A stretch of DNA of 64,000 bases, taken from contig CAMDCN010000001.1 in the NCBI GenBank assembly GCA_945890485.1, forward strand, positions 649,761-713,760, given 5' to 3'. Shown one piece after another: positions 9,455-19,278 of the stretch. Source of the DNA: Candidatus Sulfopaludibacter sp. SbA3 (GTDB lineage: Bacteria; Acidobacteriota; Terriglobia; Bryobacterales; Bryobacteraceae). Position numbers and translations under genes: made by a program. The notes beneath the pieces were generated by a model. That model ran no database searches. It worked only from the letters and a program-made list of their open reading frames with translations, and was not told the origin of the DNA. The stretch's first letter is position 1, and every line of letters begins with the position of its first letter.

Positions 9455-10846
9455 ATGGCGATTGTATTCGACGAAACAAACCTGCTGGCGCGGATGGTCG
9501 GCGAGGCTGATGGTATTACGCCCGAAGAGTTGATCTCGGCGGAGCCGTTGGCAGCTGCGGCCTTGGCCGGGGTAAAAGCACAGACTGACGCTGGCGTTAT
9601 CGGTTTCCCGGATTTGCCAAAGCAAACGGCTTTAGCGAATGAGATTGTCGCGTATGCCGAGAAGATGAAGGGAACCTACGACACCGTGTGTCTCGTGGGT
9701 ATCGGCGGCAGCGCTTTGGGCGCATGGGCGCTTGATTGTGCACTTCGCGGTCCGCATCCAGTGCAGGGAGATCACTCGACGGCGAAGCCCCGTCTGGTGA
9801 TTCTCGACAACGTTGATCCGGAGTTCGTCCAGTTGGCTTTGGCTTCGATGAAGCCGAAGAAGACTCTGGTGGTGGTGATTGCCAAGAGTGGCGCGACCGC
9901 TGAGTCGGTTGCCACATTTCTGATTGTGCGGGGATGGCTGGCGGCCGGGGTGGGATTGAAAGGCGTGAAGGCGCGTGTCGTGGTGATCACGAGCGAGGGC
10001 CGGGGCGACTTAAAAGTACTCGCGACCAACGAAGGCTACACGACTTTCCATATCCCGGAGAACGTGGGCGGACGCTTTAGCGTTTTGTCGGCGGTGGGGC
10101 TCGTGCCGGCTGCGTTGATTGGTGTAGATATTCTGGGGCTACTTCGTGGCGCCGCCAAGATGACGGCGACGGCCTGGAAGCCAGACCTCGCGGCAAACGT
10201 CCCTTTGCGGGCGGCGTTACTCCACTTCGTGTCTCTGACCAAGAAAGGCAAGACGATTCAGGTGGCGTTTCCATACGCGAACCGGCTGTGGGGCACCGCA
10301 TTCTGGTTTCGGCAACTTTGGGCGGAATCGTTGGGCAAGGCTAAGAACAGGGCGGGCGACGTGGTTCACGTCGGACAGACACCGGTGGCGGCACTTGGCA
10401 CGACGGACCAGCATTCGCAAGTGCAGCTTTATATGGAAGGCCCGAAGGACAAGCTGTTCACGTTCTGGGCAGTGAAGAAGCCGGCCGACCCCGGGTTGAT
10501 TCCGGCGGAGAAGACGGGACTGGAAGGATTTGACTATTTGACTGGCCAGAGCTTGGCGAAGCTTTTGGACGTCGAATGCAAGTCGACGCAGGCAGCCCTG
10601 ACGGAAAACCAGCGCCCGAACTGCGTGTTTACGCTCGATCGCGTTGACGCCGAACATATCGGGATGTTCTTCCAACTTCTCGAGTTTGAGACGGCGTTTG
10701 CGGGCGAGATGCTGAATATCAATGCGTTTGATCAGGAAGGTGTGGAACTTGGCAAAAAGTTCACCTTCGGATTGATGGGACGAAAGGGCTTCGGCGACTT
10801 TAAGAAGCGCTATACCGATTACGAAGCGCGCCGCCGCAAGGGGTAG
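9455..10846 (+). CDS. pgi: Glucose-6-phosphate isomerase
   Basis: VCLVGIGGSALGAWAL, VIAKSGATAESVATF, NVGGRFSVLSAVGLVPAAL, FWFRQLWAESLGK. Confidence 0.93.
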   Translation: MAIVFDETNLLARMVGEADGITPEELISAEPLAAAALAGVKAQTDAGVIGFPDLPKQTALANEIVAYAEKMKGTYDTVCLVGIGGSALGAWALDCALRGPHPVQGDHSTAKPRLVILDNVDPEFVQLALASMKPKKTLVVVIAKSGATAESVATFLIVRGWLAAGVGLKGVKARVVVITSEGRGDLKVLATNEGYTTFHIPENVGGRFSVLSAVGLVPAALIGVDILGLLRGAAKMTATAWKPDLAANVPLRAALLHFVSLTKKGKTIQVAFPYANRLWGTAFWFRQLWAESLGKAKNRAGDVVHVGQTPVAALGTTDQHSQVQLYMEGPKDKLFTFWAVKKPADPGLIPAEKTGLEGFDYLTGQSLAKLLDVECKSTQAALTENQRPNCVFTLDRVDAEHIGMFFQLLEFETAFAGEMLNINAFDQEGVELGKKFTFGLMGRKGFGDFKKRYTDYEARRRKG

Positions 10847-10858
10847 GCGCCTCCCTCC

Positions 10859-11974
10859 ATGCCATTTGCTCCTATTCCTGAGGCGTTGGCGGACTTCCGT
10901 TCCGGCCGGATGCTCATTGTAGTCGATGATGAAGACCGCGAGAACGAAGGCGATCTGACGCTGGCGGCGGAACACATTACGCCGGAAACGATCAACTTCA
11001 TGGCGGTGCATGGGCGAGGCCTGATTTGTCTGGCCTTGAGCCCAGAGAAATGTGACTCACTGGATCTTCCTCCGATGGCGGCGGCGAATACGTCCCGATT
11101 CGGGACGGCGTTCACCGTTTCCATCGAGGCGGCCCACGGGGTGACGACGGGGATTTCGGCAGCCGACCGGGCGCACACCATCCGAGTGGCAATCCGGCCG
11201 GACGCCCGGCCGTCTGATCTGGCTCGACCGGGCCACATTTTCCCGTTGCGGGCCCGCCCGGGAGGGGTGCTCGCACGGGCTGGCCAGACCGAGGCGGCGG
11301 TGGATTTAGCTCTGCTGGCTGGATTGCAGCCAGGCGGCGTAATCTGCGAAATCATGAACGAAGACGGGACGATGGCCCGCCTGCCGCAGTTGATCGAGTT
11401 CGGAAAAAAGTTCGGCATCCGCATCATTTCAGTAGCCGAGTTGATTCGTTACCGGCTGCGGAATGAGCGATTCATGCAGCGGACCGCGTCGGGCCAGGTG
11501 GAAACCCGGCATGGGCGATTTGTCTCCCATGCCTACACTTCCACCCTAGGCGGCGGAATGCACACGGCGCTAGTATTGGGAGATCTTAGCGCGGTAGCAA
11601 ATCCGCTGGTCCGGGTGCATGCCCACTGTGCCTACGGGAATTTGTTTGGCGCGACATCGTGCGACTGTGCGCGAATCGTCGACCGATCGTTGGCGCTGAT
11701 TCGGGAGGAGGGAGCGGGCGCCCTTGTTTATCTGCACCAGAACACGGCCGGCTTTCAGCAGCGCAACGGGGAGATTATTCCCCATGCCCGGGACCCGCTG
11801 ACGCACACAACGGGGGATGGTTCGACCGTACTGCAGCACGAGGCCGGACTTGGCGCGCAGATCCTGGCGGACTTAGGATTGCACCGGATTCGACTGTTGA
11901 CGAATCATCCGCGAAAGGTGGTTGGGCTGGAAGGATTTGGGATTGAGATTACCGCGCAGGTGCCGATCCCTTAA
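10859..11974 (+). CDS. ribBA: Bifunctional 3,4-dihydroxy-2-butanone-4-phosphate synthase / GTP cyclohydrolase II
   Basis: [22 protein letters not shown] (RibB) and [20 protein letters not shown]...[30 protein letters not shown] (RibA). Confidence 0.93.
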   Translation: MPFAPIPEALADFRSGRMLIVVDDEDRENEGDLTLAAEHITPETINFMAVHGRGLICLALSPEKCDSLDLPPMAAANTSRFGTAFTVSIEAAHGVTTGISAADRAHTIRVAIRPDARPSDLARPGHIFPLRARPGGVLARAGQTEAAVDLALLAGLQPGGVICEIMNEDGTMARLPQLIEFGKKFGIRIISVAELIRYRLRNERFMQRTASGQVETRHGRFVSHAYTSTLGGGMHTALVLGDLSAVANPLVRVHAHCAYGNLFGATSCDCARIVDRSLALIREEGAGALVYLHQNTAGFQQRNGEIIPHARDPLTHTTGDGSTVLQHEAGLGAQILADLGLHRIRLLTNHPRKVVGLEGFGIEITAQVPIP

Positions 11975-12722
11975 GGCGTTGATACTCATCAAGGTGGCGT
12001 CGACTTTTCCCGGTGTCCCCGAGGGAACGGTAGAGAGCCGCGAGCCGGTAGTGTGCCATTACCTGGGAAGCGTCACGGGCGAGAGCCCGTTCAAAGGCGA
12101 GGACCGCTTCGGGATTTTGCTGGCGGCCGGCATGGAGCCGGCCTAGTTCCAGCAGGGCCCGGGTTTCCTTCCGGTCGAGTTCCGCGGCACGTTCGAGGTG
12201 AGGGAGAGCATCGCTGGTCCGCTCGGGGGACTGCTGTAAAAGGGCGCGGGCCCAATAGAATTCGGAGTCTGCCCGCGCGGGTTGGGAGGCGGCGAGTTTC
12301 TCGATGCGGGCGAGGATGCGCTTGGACCAAGCCGGAGCCGCGCCAACTGTTTCGCCGAGCAGCGGCAACGCACGGGGATGGTCAACGGCACAGAGGATTT
12401 CCGCGCTGGCTTCGGTCTCGCCGGTCAGGAAGAGGACGACCGCGGTGCCTTCGGACGGTCCGCGTTTGCGGAACCAGAGTTCGGCCTCCCGAAGAAGCCG
12501 ATTTTCGATCAGCTTGACGCCTTCGGCAGCTTCGGGGATAGCGCGGAGCAGGTTCACGAGGCTTTCGTTGATTTGAGTTCGTTCCGCGGCGATATGGGAG
12601 GTGCCATCAAGTGATCCGGCGGCGGGGCTGGTTTGGAAAGCGCCGCCCGGTTGGAACTCGGGCGGGGAGCCAATTTGCGCCAGAAGGAGCCCGGGCACGG
12701 CGAAGAAGCTGACGAACCGCAT
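11949..12722 (-). CDS. Tetratricopeptide repeat protein, secreted
   Basis: N-terminal signal MRFVSFFAVPGLLLAQ; TPR-like ALPHLERAAELDRKETRALLELGRLHAGRQQNPEAVLAFERALARD. Confidence 0.8.
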   Translation of the reverse strand: MRFVSFFAVPGLLLAQIGSPPEFQPGGAFQTSPAAGSLDGTSHIAAERTQINESLVNLLRAIPEAAEGVKLIENRLLREAELWFRKRGPSEGTAVVLFLTGETEASAEILCAVDHPRALPLLGETVGAAPAWSKRILARIEKLAASQPARADSEFYWARALLQQSPERTSDALPHLERAAELDRKETRALLELGRLHAGRQQNPEAVLAFERALARDASQVMAHYRLAALYRSLGDTGKSRRHLDEYQRLKGSAPAR

Positions 12723-12834
12723 TGCAAGGTCAGACTAACACGATCTCCGTTCGGTACGCGCGCAGGGTGCGGACGCGGTTTTCCGCCGGACGCGGACCGG
12801 GTTAGCTACTTCCCACGGATGGAGGCTCTCCCGC

Positions 12835-14511
12835 TCAGTAAGTTCGGCAGCTCGCGGAGGTCATTCCCTCGGTAAGTACGCAGAGAGAGTTAGCCGCCAA
12901 GTTACTCCAGGCTTCCGACTTTCCGCCCGGCCAACGGACCGTAACGCGGTCCACCTTTTCGGCGGGGCCGAGGCCGAAGTGAAGGATCATCGAGTTTTGG
13001 GAGTAGAAGCTTTCGCCGCTGCGCACTTCGTCGATCCACTTCTTTGCACCGGCCTCGACGGTCACGCGGGCCCCGATGGCGGAACGATTCGACTTCGTGC
13101 CGTGCAACTTCACGTTGAGGAATTGGCCTCCGGGGGCGGTGTTTTTGAGAAGCGCCGGACGATCGTTCATGTTCAGAATCAAGGCCTCCGGCCGGCCATC
13201 GCCATCGAGATCGCCGACGGCAAGGCCACGCGACGGACGTGCGACCTGTAGCGCCGGGCCTCCCGTTGAGGTGAGGTCAGCAAATTTTCCGTTGCCGAGA
13301 TTGCGGAAGAAGAGCGTGGGCTGACGGTAGGCGTCGCCCACAGCCGCCTTTTCGACTTCGGGGTAGACGTGACCATTGACGAGGAGCAGGTCCTTCCAAC
13401 CATCGTCGTCGGCATCGAGAAACGAGATTCCCCAACCAAGCAATTGCCGGACGCCGAGGCGGGCGGGGCCGGCGACGTCGGTGAAGAACTTGCCGTCCTC
13501 ATTCAGGAACAGCGAAGTGAGGTCACCGGAGAAGTTGGTCTTGGCAATATCGAGAAAGCCGTCGTTGTTGAAGTCGCCGACGGCGACGCCCATGCCGGCC
13601 TGCAAGCGGCCGTCAGCGTTGAAAGCGACTCCAGCTTCGACCCCTCGCTCTTCGAAGGTTCCATTGCCGCGGTTGCGGTATAGCTGGCTGGGCGTCATAT
13701 CGCAGGCGACGTAGATATCGGGCCAGCCATCGTTGTCGAAGTCCGCCGCTACGGCTTGCAGCGCATAGCGGCCTCCGGGTTTGAGAATTCCGGCGGAGGC
13801 GGAGACGTCGCGGAAGGTCCCATTGGGCTCCTGGTGATAGAGGACGTTCATCGCCAGTGGCAGGCCTCGGGGGCCGCACATGACCGGGATCTCCTTCCAA
13901 ACGCAGTATTCGCCTTTTCCAGGACGGGGTGTTTTTTCGAGGTCGAGGTTGACGTAGTTAGCGATGAAGAGATCGAGGCGGCCGTCGTGGTCGTAGTCAA
14001 GGAACGTGCAGCCGGAACCGAAGCGGACGCCAGAAACAGGCAGGCCGGCGGCGCCGGTGACGTCCTCGAACTTCCCTTCTCCCCGATTGCGGAAGAGACG
14101 ATTGTGACCGTAATAAGCGATTAGAACATCGGTCTTCCCGTCGTTGTCATAGTCGCCGGCGCAGACGCCTTGGGCCCAGCCTTCGACCGGAATGCGGGCA
14201 GTCTCGGTAAGCCGGCCCTTACCGTCATTGCTATAGAGCACTGGATAGCGCGGTTTGCCATCGACGGGGCCAGCGAGGGTGGTTCCGTTCAGGAGCAGCA
14301 CGTCGTCGTCGCCATCCTGGTCGGCATCGAAGAGGGCAATGCCATTGCCGGTGGTCTCAACGATGAAGTCCTTACGTTCGCGGCCGCCATAGGTATTCTC
14401 GGCCGTGAGGCCCCATGTGGCGGCTACGTCAACCCAGCGGACGGGTTCGACGGCAGCAGCGGCTGCGAGACCGAAAAGCAGGATTGAAAGTTTCATGAAG
14501 TTTTCTATCAT
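12835..14511 (-). CDS. CRTAC1 family protein (FG-GAP/VCBS repeats with ASPIC/UnbV domain)
   Basis: Repeated DxDxDG calcium motifs (DADQDGDDD, DYDNDGKTD, DFNNDGFLD) and C-terminal FLNVKLHGTKSNRSAIGARVTVEAG...VRWPGGK. Confidence 0.92.
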   Translation of the reverse strand: MIENFMKLSILLFGLAAAAAVEPVRWVDVAATWGLTAENTYGGRERKDFIVETTGNGIALFDADQDGDDDVLLLNGTTLAGPVDGKPRYPVLYSNDGKGRLTETARIPVEGWAQGVCAGDYDNDGKTDVLIAYYGHNRLFRNRGEGKFEDVTGAAGLPVSGVRFGSGCTFLDYDHDGRLDLFIANYVNLDLEKTPRPGKGEYCVWKEIPVMCGPRGLPLAMNVLYHQEPNGTFRDVSASAGILKPGGRYALQAVAADFDNDGWPDIYVACDMTPSQLYRNRGNGTFEERGVEAGVAFNADGRLQAGMGVAVGDFNNDGFLDIAKTNFSGDLTSLFLNEDGKFFTDVAGPARLGVRQLLGWGISFLDADDDGWKDLLLVNGHVYPEVEKAAVGDAYRQPTLFFRNLGNGKFADLTSTGGPALQVARPSRGLAVGDLDGDGRPEALILNMNDRPALLKNTAPGGQFLNVKLHGTKSNRSAIGARVTVEAGAKKWIDEVRSGESFYSQNSMILHFGLGPAEKVDRVTVRWPGGKSEAWSNLAANSLCVLTEGMTSASCRTY

Positions 14512-14595
14512 TGCGCCTCTACCGCGACTATGATAGCTTCTCGCAAGCGTTTAACCGCGCTGTAACCCTCCCTGGGAATTGAGGTTCTTTCACAA

Positions 14596-17500
14596 ATGAA
14601 CTTGTTCGCTCTGTTGCGATGCGGTATTTTTGCCTCGATCTTCGCTGTGTGTATGTTGGCACAGCGCGATCTGGCCACCCTCGTAGGAACCGTAACCGAT
14701 CCCACTGGCGCCGGAGTACCCAACGCCAAAGTAGTGATCTCTGAAGAAGCCACTGGCTTAACTTATGAGCTCGTCTCCGCATCCGGCGGCGAGTTTGCTC
14801 GCCCGGCATTGAAGCCGGGCATTTACAGCATCAGCGTGGAAGCCCCGGGCTTCAAGAAGTCGACGCGGCGGAACATTTCGCTCACCGCGGGTGACCGCAC
14901 CGGTATTGATTTCCAACTGCAAGTGGGCGAGGTGACGACAAACATCGAAGTCACCGGAGAAGCCAACGTGCTGCAGACGGAATCGACGATTATCGGCGCA
15001 AGCGTGGATGCCAAGCAGGTTTCGGAACTGCCATTGGGCGGAACGCGGAACTTCGCGTTTCTCGCGCGGCTTTCGCCGGGCGTGGTCCCCAATGAACCTG
15101 GCGCGCGAGACGCCACCGGCGGCGGCTTTTCGGCCAACGGTGTGCGCTCGAACGGCCAGAACAACTTCCTGCTGAATGGCGTCGACAACAACGTGAACGT
15201 GATCGACTTCCTGAACCAGACGTCGTTCGTGATTGGCCCGTCAGTGGAAGCGATCGGCGAAATGCGCGTGATGACCAACGGCTACAACGCCGAGTATGGC
15301 CGGGGAGCGGGCGGCGTGGTGAACGTGACGATCAAAAGCGGCACGAATCAGATTCATGGCGCTTTGTTTGAGTATTTGCAGAACGACAAGACGAACGCCA
15401 ACCGCTGGGAGAACAACCGCAACAACACCCGTCGCGGCCCGTTCAAACAGAACCAGTTTGGCGCCGCGGTGGGCGGTCCGGTGATCAAGAACCGGACGTT
15501 CTGGTTTGCGGACTATCAGGGTACGGAGATTCGCTCGACGGGCGGCGCCGTTCCTGGGCTGGGGACCTCAGCATTCTTCAGCATTCCGACGCCGGCGATG
15601 CGGGGCGGCGATTTCTCGCACTTGTTGGCGGTGAACCGGTCGATCCCGAATTCGCTGGGCGTTTCGGCTCGCGAAGGAGCGATCTACGATCCGAACACGC
15701 AGGCGATGGGCACTTATCCCAACGGTACGGCGGGCTTGGTTCGGTTGCCGTTTCCGAACAATATCATCCCAGCCTCACGGCTCGACCCGGCGGCAAAGAA
15801 GATTGCGGATCTGTTTCCGAATCCGAACGTAGCAACGGTGCCTGGGATCGCGTTGAACAACTACTTCACGACGACCTCCGGAACCTCCGGAGTGAAGCAG
15901 TTCGATATTCGTCTCGACCATCGGATCTCTGACAAGGACAACATCTTTGGCAGCGTGTCGTGGTCGGAGCGGAATCAGGTGAATGGCCAGCCGCTACCTG
16001 GCGCGCTGGACGGTACTTACTTCGCTTCGAATATTGAGCAGACTTTGGCGCGGAACGCGATGTTGAGCTATACGCGGACCTGGTCGCCGACGTTTGTGAC
16101 CGAGACCCGTGTGGCGTTCTCGCGGCTGGTGACGGCGCGTACGCAGGCTAACCCGGAAACGGACCAGTTCAAGGCGTTCGGCATTGGCGGGTACAACCCG
16201 ACTGGACCACTGAACGGCGGTTTGCCTTCGACCTCGATCGATCGCTATTCCGGCTTCGGCGCTTCCGACTGGCTGCCTTCGAAGGAGTACAACAACGTTT
16301 GGGACTTTATTCAGAACGTAGCGATTCAGAAGAACACGCACTCGATTAAGTTCGGCGGCGAGTTCCGTCCGATCAAATTCCCGTTCTTCCAGTTCCCGAG
16401 TCCGCATGGAAACTGGTCGTTCAACCGTACGGAGACTTCGTTCCCGAACGGCACGGATGCGTTGTCGAACCTGACGGGCGACGGCTATGCGTCGTTCCTG
16501 ATTGGACGGGTGACGCAAGGCCAGATGTCGACGACCAACTTCATCTCTTCGCAGAAGGAAGCCTGGGCATTCTACGCGCAGGACGACTGGAAGGTGAACA
16601 GCAAGTTGACGATTAACTACGGCGTCCGCTACGAGCTGTTTTCGCCGATCGGCGAAAAGTTCGGACGGCAGGCCAACTTCGACTTCGACAAGCTGACCCT
16701 CTTCATCCCGAAGGGTAAGGACCAGGACGCTCCGCTGCCTCCGAACTTCACGCGCGACTTTGCGAACGTGAAGGTGTCGCGCGGCGAGGTGGACCAATAT
16801 CTGATTCCGTGGGACAAAACGAGCGTTGCGCCCCGCATCGGCTTTGCTTACACGGTGACTCCGAAGACGGTGATTCGCGCCGGCTACGGAATCTTCTACG
16901 GCGGCGAAGAAAATCAAGGAGGCAACCCGAACCGTGGCGAAGGCGTACCGTTCAACCAGACGACCACTCTGGTGCGGCCGGCGAACGTGACGACATTCGA
17001 ACCGAACCCGTTCTTCAACCAGGGTGCTGGCGTGTCTGGTGGCTTCCCGATCAACATCTTCTCGCTGAATGCGCCGATTAACTTCCGGAGCGTGGCGCAG
17101 AACTTCCGGAATCCGCTGGTCCACAAGTGGAACTTCTCGTTGCAACGCGAGTTCAAGGGCGGCAACGCGTTTGAATTGGCGTATGTCGGGAACAAGCAGT
17201 CGCACCAGTTGCACTTCTCCGATCCGAACGCGTGTTACAACGACCCGCGTCCGAACATCGAGTGCAACGCGCGGCGGCCGATTCCGAATTTGGGTGGCAT
17301 TAACTACACGAGCACGTTCGGGTTCGGGCGGTATGCCGGCCTGACGGCAAAGTGGGAGAAGCGGTATTCGGCGGGCTTGCAGTACTTGGTCGCCTACACC
17401 TGGGGCCATGCTCTGGCAACGTCGGGCACTCCGCTGAGCGGTTCGGCTGGCTTCGGCCCGAAAGACCCGCGCAACTATTCGGATGCCTACGCGAGCGCGG

Positions 17501-18054
17501 CGTGGGACATTCGGCACAGCACGACGGGCAGCTTCCTGTACGATCTTCCGATCGGCAAAGGGAAGGCGCTGGACGTGCAGAACAAGTTCGCCAACGGTCT
17601 GTTTGGCAACTGGCAGGTGAACGGCATTGTGACGTTCCGGACTGGCGCGCCGTATACGATCGGCACCAACCAGTGCGTCGGCAGCTTCGGCAACTGTACG
17701 CCGGATCTGGTATCGGGCAAGAATCCGAACAATGCGCCTTCGGGCGGACGGACGGTTGACCAGTGGTTCGATACCTCGGCGGTCGTGCGTCCAACTCCGG
17801 GTACCCCCGGCAACTTGGGCTTGCAGTCGAACAACCTGCCGGGCCAGGCGAACATGGACCTGTCGCTGTTCAAGGGGATTCGCTTTACCGAGCGGTTCCA
17901 GATGCAGTTCCGGGCCGAGGCGTTTAACTTGACGAACACGCCGCAGTTTGGCGCGCCGAACCGGGTGCAGGGCGACCCGAACTTCGGCCGGATCTTTACG
18001 ACTCAGGACGGAACGCAGCGGCGGACGCAGTTCGCTCTGCGGTTCATGTTCTAA
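14596..18054 (+). CDS. TonB-dependent receptor with N-terminal carboxypeptidase-regulatory-like domain (Oar-like)
   Basis: DLATLVGTVTDPTGAGVPNAKVVISEEATG; plug motif FLLNGVDNNVNVIDF; C-terminal FRAEAFNLTNTPQFGAPN...FALRFMF. Confidence 0.95.
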   Translation: MNLFALLRCGIFASIFAVCMLAQRDLATLVGTVTDPTGAGVPNAKVVISEEATGLTYELVSASGGEFARPALKPGIYSISVEAPGFKKSTRRNISLTAGDRTGIDFQLQVGEVTTNIEVTGEANVLQTESTIIGASVDAKQVSELPLGGTRNFAFLARLSPGVVPNEPGARDATGGGFSANGVRSNGQNNFLLNGVDNNVNVIDFLNQTSFVIGPSVEAIGEMRVMTNGYNAEYGRGAGGVVNVTIKSGTNQIHGALFEYLQNDKTNANRWENNRNNTRRGPFKQNQFGAAVGGPVIKNRTFWFADYQGTEIRSTGGAVPGLGTSAFFSIPTPAMRGGDFSHLLAVNRSIPNSLGVSAREGAIYDPNTQAMGTYPNGTAGLVRLPFPNNIIPASRLDPAAKKIADLFPNPNVATVPGIALNNYFTTTSGTSGVKQFDIRLDHRISDKDNIFGSVSWSERNQVNGQPLPGALDGTYFASNIEQTLARNAMLSYTRTWSPTFVTETRVAFSRLVTARTQANPETDQFKAFGIGGYNPTGPLNGGLPSTSIDRYSGFGASDWLPSKEYNNVWDFIQNVAIQKNTHSIKFGGEFRPIKFPFFQFPSPHGNWSFNRTETSFPNGTDALSNLTGDGYASFLIGRVTQGQMSTTNFISSQKEAWAFYAQDDWKVNSKLTINYGVRYELFSPIGEKFGRQANFDFDKLTLFIPKGKDQDAPLPPNFTRDFANVKVSRGEVDQYLIPWDKTSVAPRIGFAYTVTPKTVIRAGYGIFYGGEENQGGNPNRGEGVPFNQTTTLVRPANVTTFEPNPFFNQGAGVSGGFPINIFSLNAPINFRSVAQNFRNPLVHKWNFSLQREFKGGNAFELAYVGNKQSHQLHFSDPNACYNDPRPNIECNARRPIPNLGGINYTSTFGFGRYAGLTAKWEKRYSAGLQYLVAYTWGHALATSGTPLSGSAGFGPKDPRNYSDAYASAAWDIRHSTTGSFLYDLPIGKGKALDVQNKFANGLFGNWQVNGIVTFRTGAPYTIGTNQCVGSFGNCTPDLVSGKNPNNAPSGGRTVDQWFDTSAVVRPTPGTPGNLGLQSNNLPGQANMDLSLFKGIRFTERFQMQFRAEAFNLTNTPQFGAPNRVQGDPNFGRIFTTQDGTQRRTQFALRFMF

Positions 18055-18077
18055 ATTGTGAATCTGTAATACCCAAC

Positions 18078-18133
18078 AGCGGCCGCTCCGTTCAGCCATG
18101 CAGTATGCTGAGCGAAGCGGCCGCTCTTTTTTC
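18078..18133 (+). terminator. Intrinsic terminator-like hairpin after the TonB receptor
   Basis: Arms AGCGGCCGCTCCGTTCAGC (18078-18096) and GCTGAGCGAAGCGGCCGCT (18107-18125), 17/19 complementary, followed by CTTTTTTCTC. Confidence 0.8.
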
Positions 18134-18135
18134 TC

Positions 18136-19278
18136 ATGTACCTTTTTGCCGTTGATCAACTTGCCCAAGCTCAAGCCGCCGTGGATGCGGGCCGGTGGGC
18201 TGAGGCCCGGGTTTTATTGGAGGCGCAGACGGCGTCTGGGGCGGCCGCGGCGCTGCTGGCGCGGGTGTATCTACAGATGAAGATGCCGGACCGGGCGGCC
18301 GGGGCGGCACGGCGGGCGGAACAGTTGGAGGCGGGGAGCCCGGCGGTGCAACACACGCTCGCTCTCTATTTTGCAGCGGCGGGAAAGCGGGCGTTGGCGG
18401 CGGAGTGGGAGGGGCGATATGCCAGGTCGCCGCAGGCCGATGGGGCAGCGGCGCTGCGGGCGGCAATGTTGTTTGGAGAGGTAGGGGAGCATCAGAAGGC
18501 GATCACGTTTGGGATGGAGGCGTTGCAGCGGGGAGATCGTCCGGAACTGCGCTTGTTGATGGCGCGCGCCTATGAGGCGACGGGAAAGCCGGAGGAGGCC
18601 GTGACGCAGTTTCAGGCGTTGATAGGACTGTTGCCTTATGACGAGCCGACTCACGCGGCCTACGGCCAGGCGTTGCTGCGGATGGCACGGTTCAACGAGG
18701 CGGCGACGTTCTTATCGGAGGCGCGGGGGAAGTTCGACAAGAGTCCGCAGATTGAGCTGGCATATGGCGTAGCGCTGTATACCCAGCGGCGGTTTCCGGA
18801 GGCAGGGACGGCGTTCTTCCGGGTGATCGCGTTGGAACCTACAGTGCCGCAGCCCTATATCTTCCTGAGCCGGATGATTGATCAGTTGCCGGAGCAGGTG
18901 CCGGCATTGCGCGAGGCGGCGGCGGCGTGGCTGAAGAAGGAGCCCACGAACGGATTCGCTCCGTTTGTTTATGCCAGGGCGCTACTGGCGGGCGGAGCAC
19001 CAGATGACGAAACGAAGCCATTGCTGCTGGAGGCGATCCGGCGGGACGGCAAGGTTTGGGAGTTTCCTTTTGAACTGGCACAGATGCTGGAACGGCAGCG
19101 GGACTGGGCTGGCGCGGCGCGGGCCTATGAGAAGGCCATTGCGCTGAACGGGAAGGTTCCGGAGCCGCACTACCGGCTGGCCCGCGTGTATGACCGGCTG
19201 CAGAAGCCGGCGTTGGCGGCGAAGGAGCGGCAGATCCATCAGCGGTTGCAGGCCGCACCGAAAGGGGGGATGCAGTGA
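18136..19278 (+). CDS. Tetratricopeptide repeat protein
   Basis: 380 aa with TPR-like helices (AYEATGKPEEAVTQFQALIGLLPYDEPTHAAYGQALLRMARFNEAATFLSEA). First ATG lies directly after the hairpin, so the true start is uncertain. Confidence 0.8.
   Translation: MYLFAVDQLAQAQAAVDAGRWAEARVLLEAQTASGAAAALLARVYLQMKMPDRAAGAARRAEQLEAGSPAVQHTLALYFAAAGKRALAAEWEGRYARSPQADGAAALRAAMLFGEVGEHQKAITFGMEALQRGDRPELRLLMARAYEATGKPEEAVTQFQALIGLLPYDEPTHAAYGQALLRMARFNEAATFLSEARGKFDKSPQIELAYGVALYTQRRFPEAGTAFFRVIALEPTVPQPYIFLSRMIDQLPEQVPALREAAAAWLKKEPTNGFAPFVYARALLAGGAPDDETKPLLLEAIRRDGKVWEFPFELAQMLERQRDWAGAARAYEKAIALNGKVPEPHYRLARVYDRLQKPALAAKERQIHQRLQAAPKGGMQ

Noticed and set aside
15994-18174. 726-aa open frame antisense to the TonB receptor
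   Set aside because: Arg/Val/Leu-rich low-complexity translation with no recognisable domain, opposite a well-supported TonB receptor CDS; a GC-rich codon-mirror artefact.
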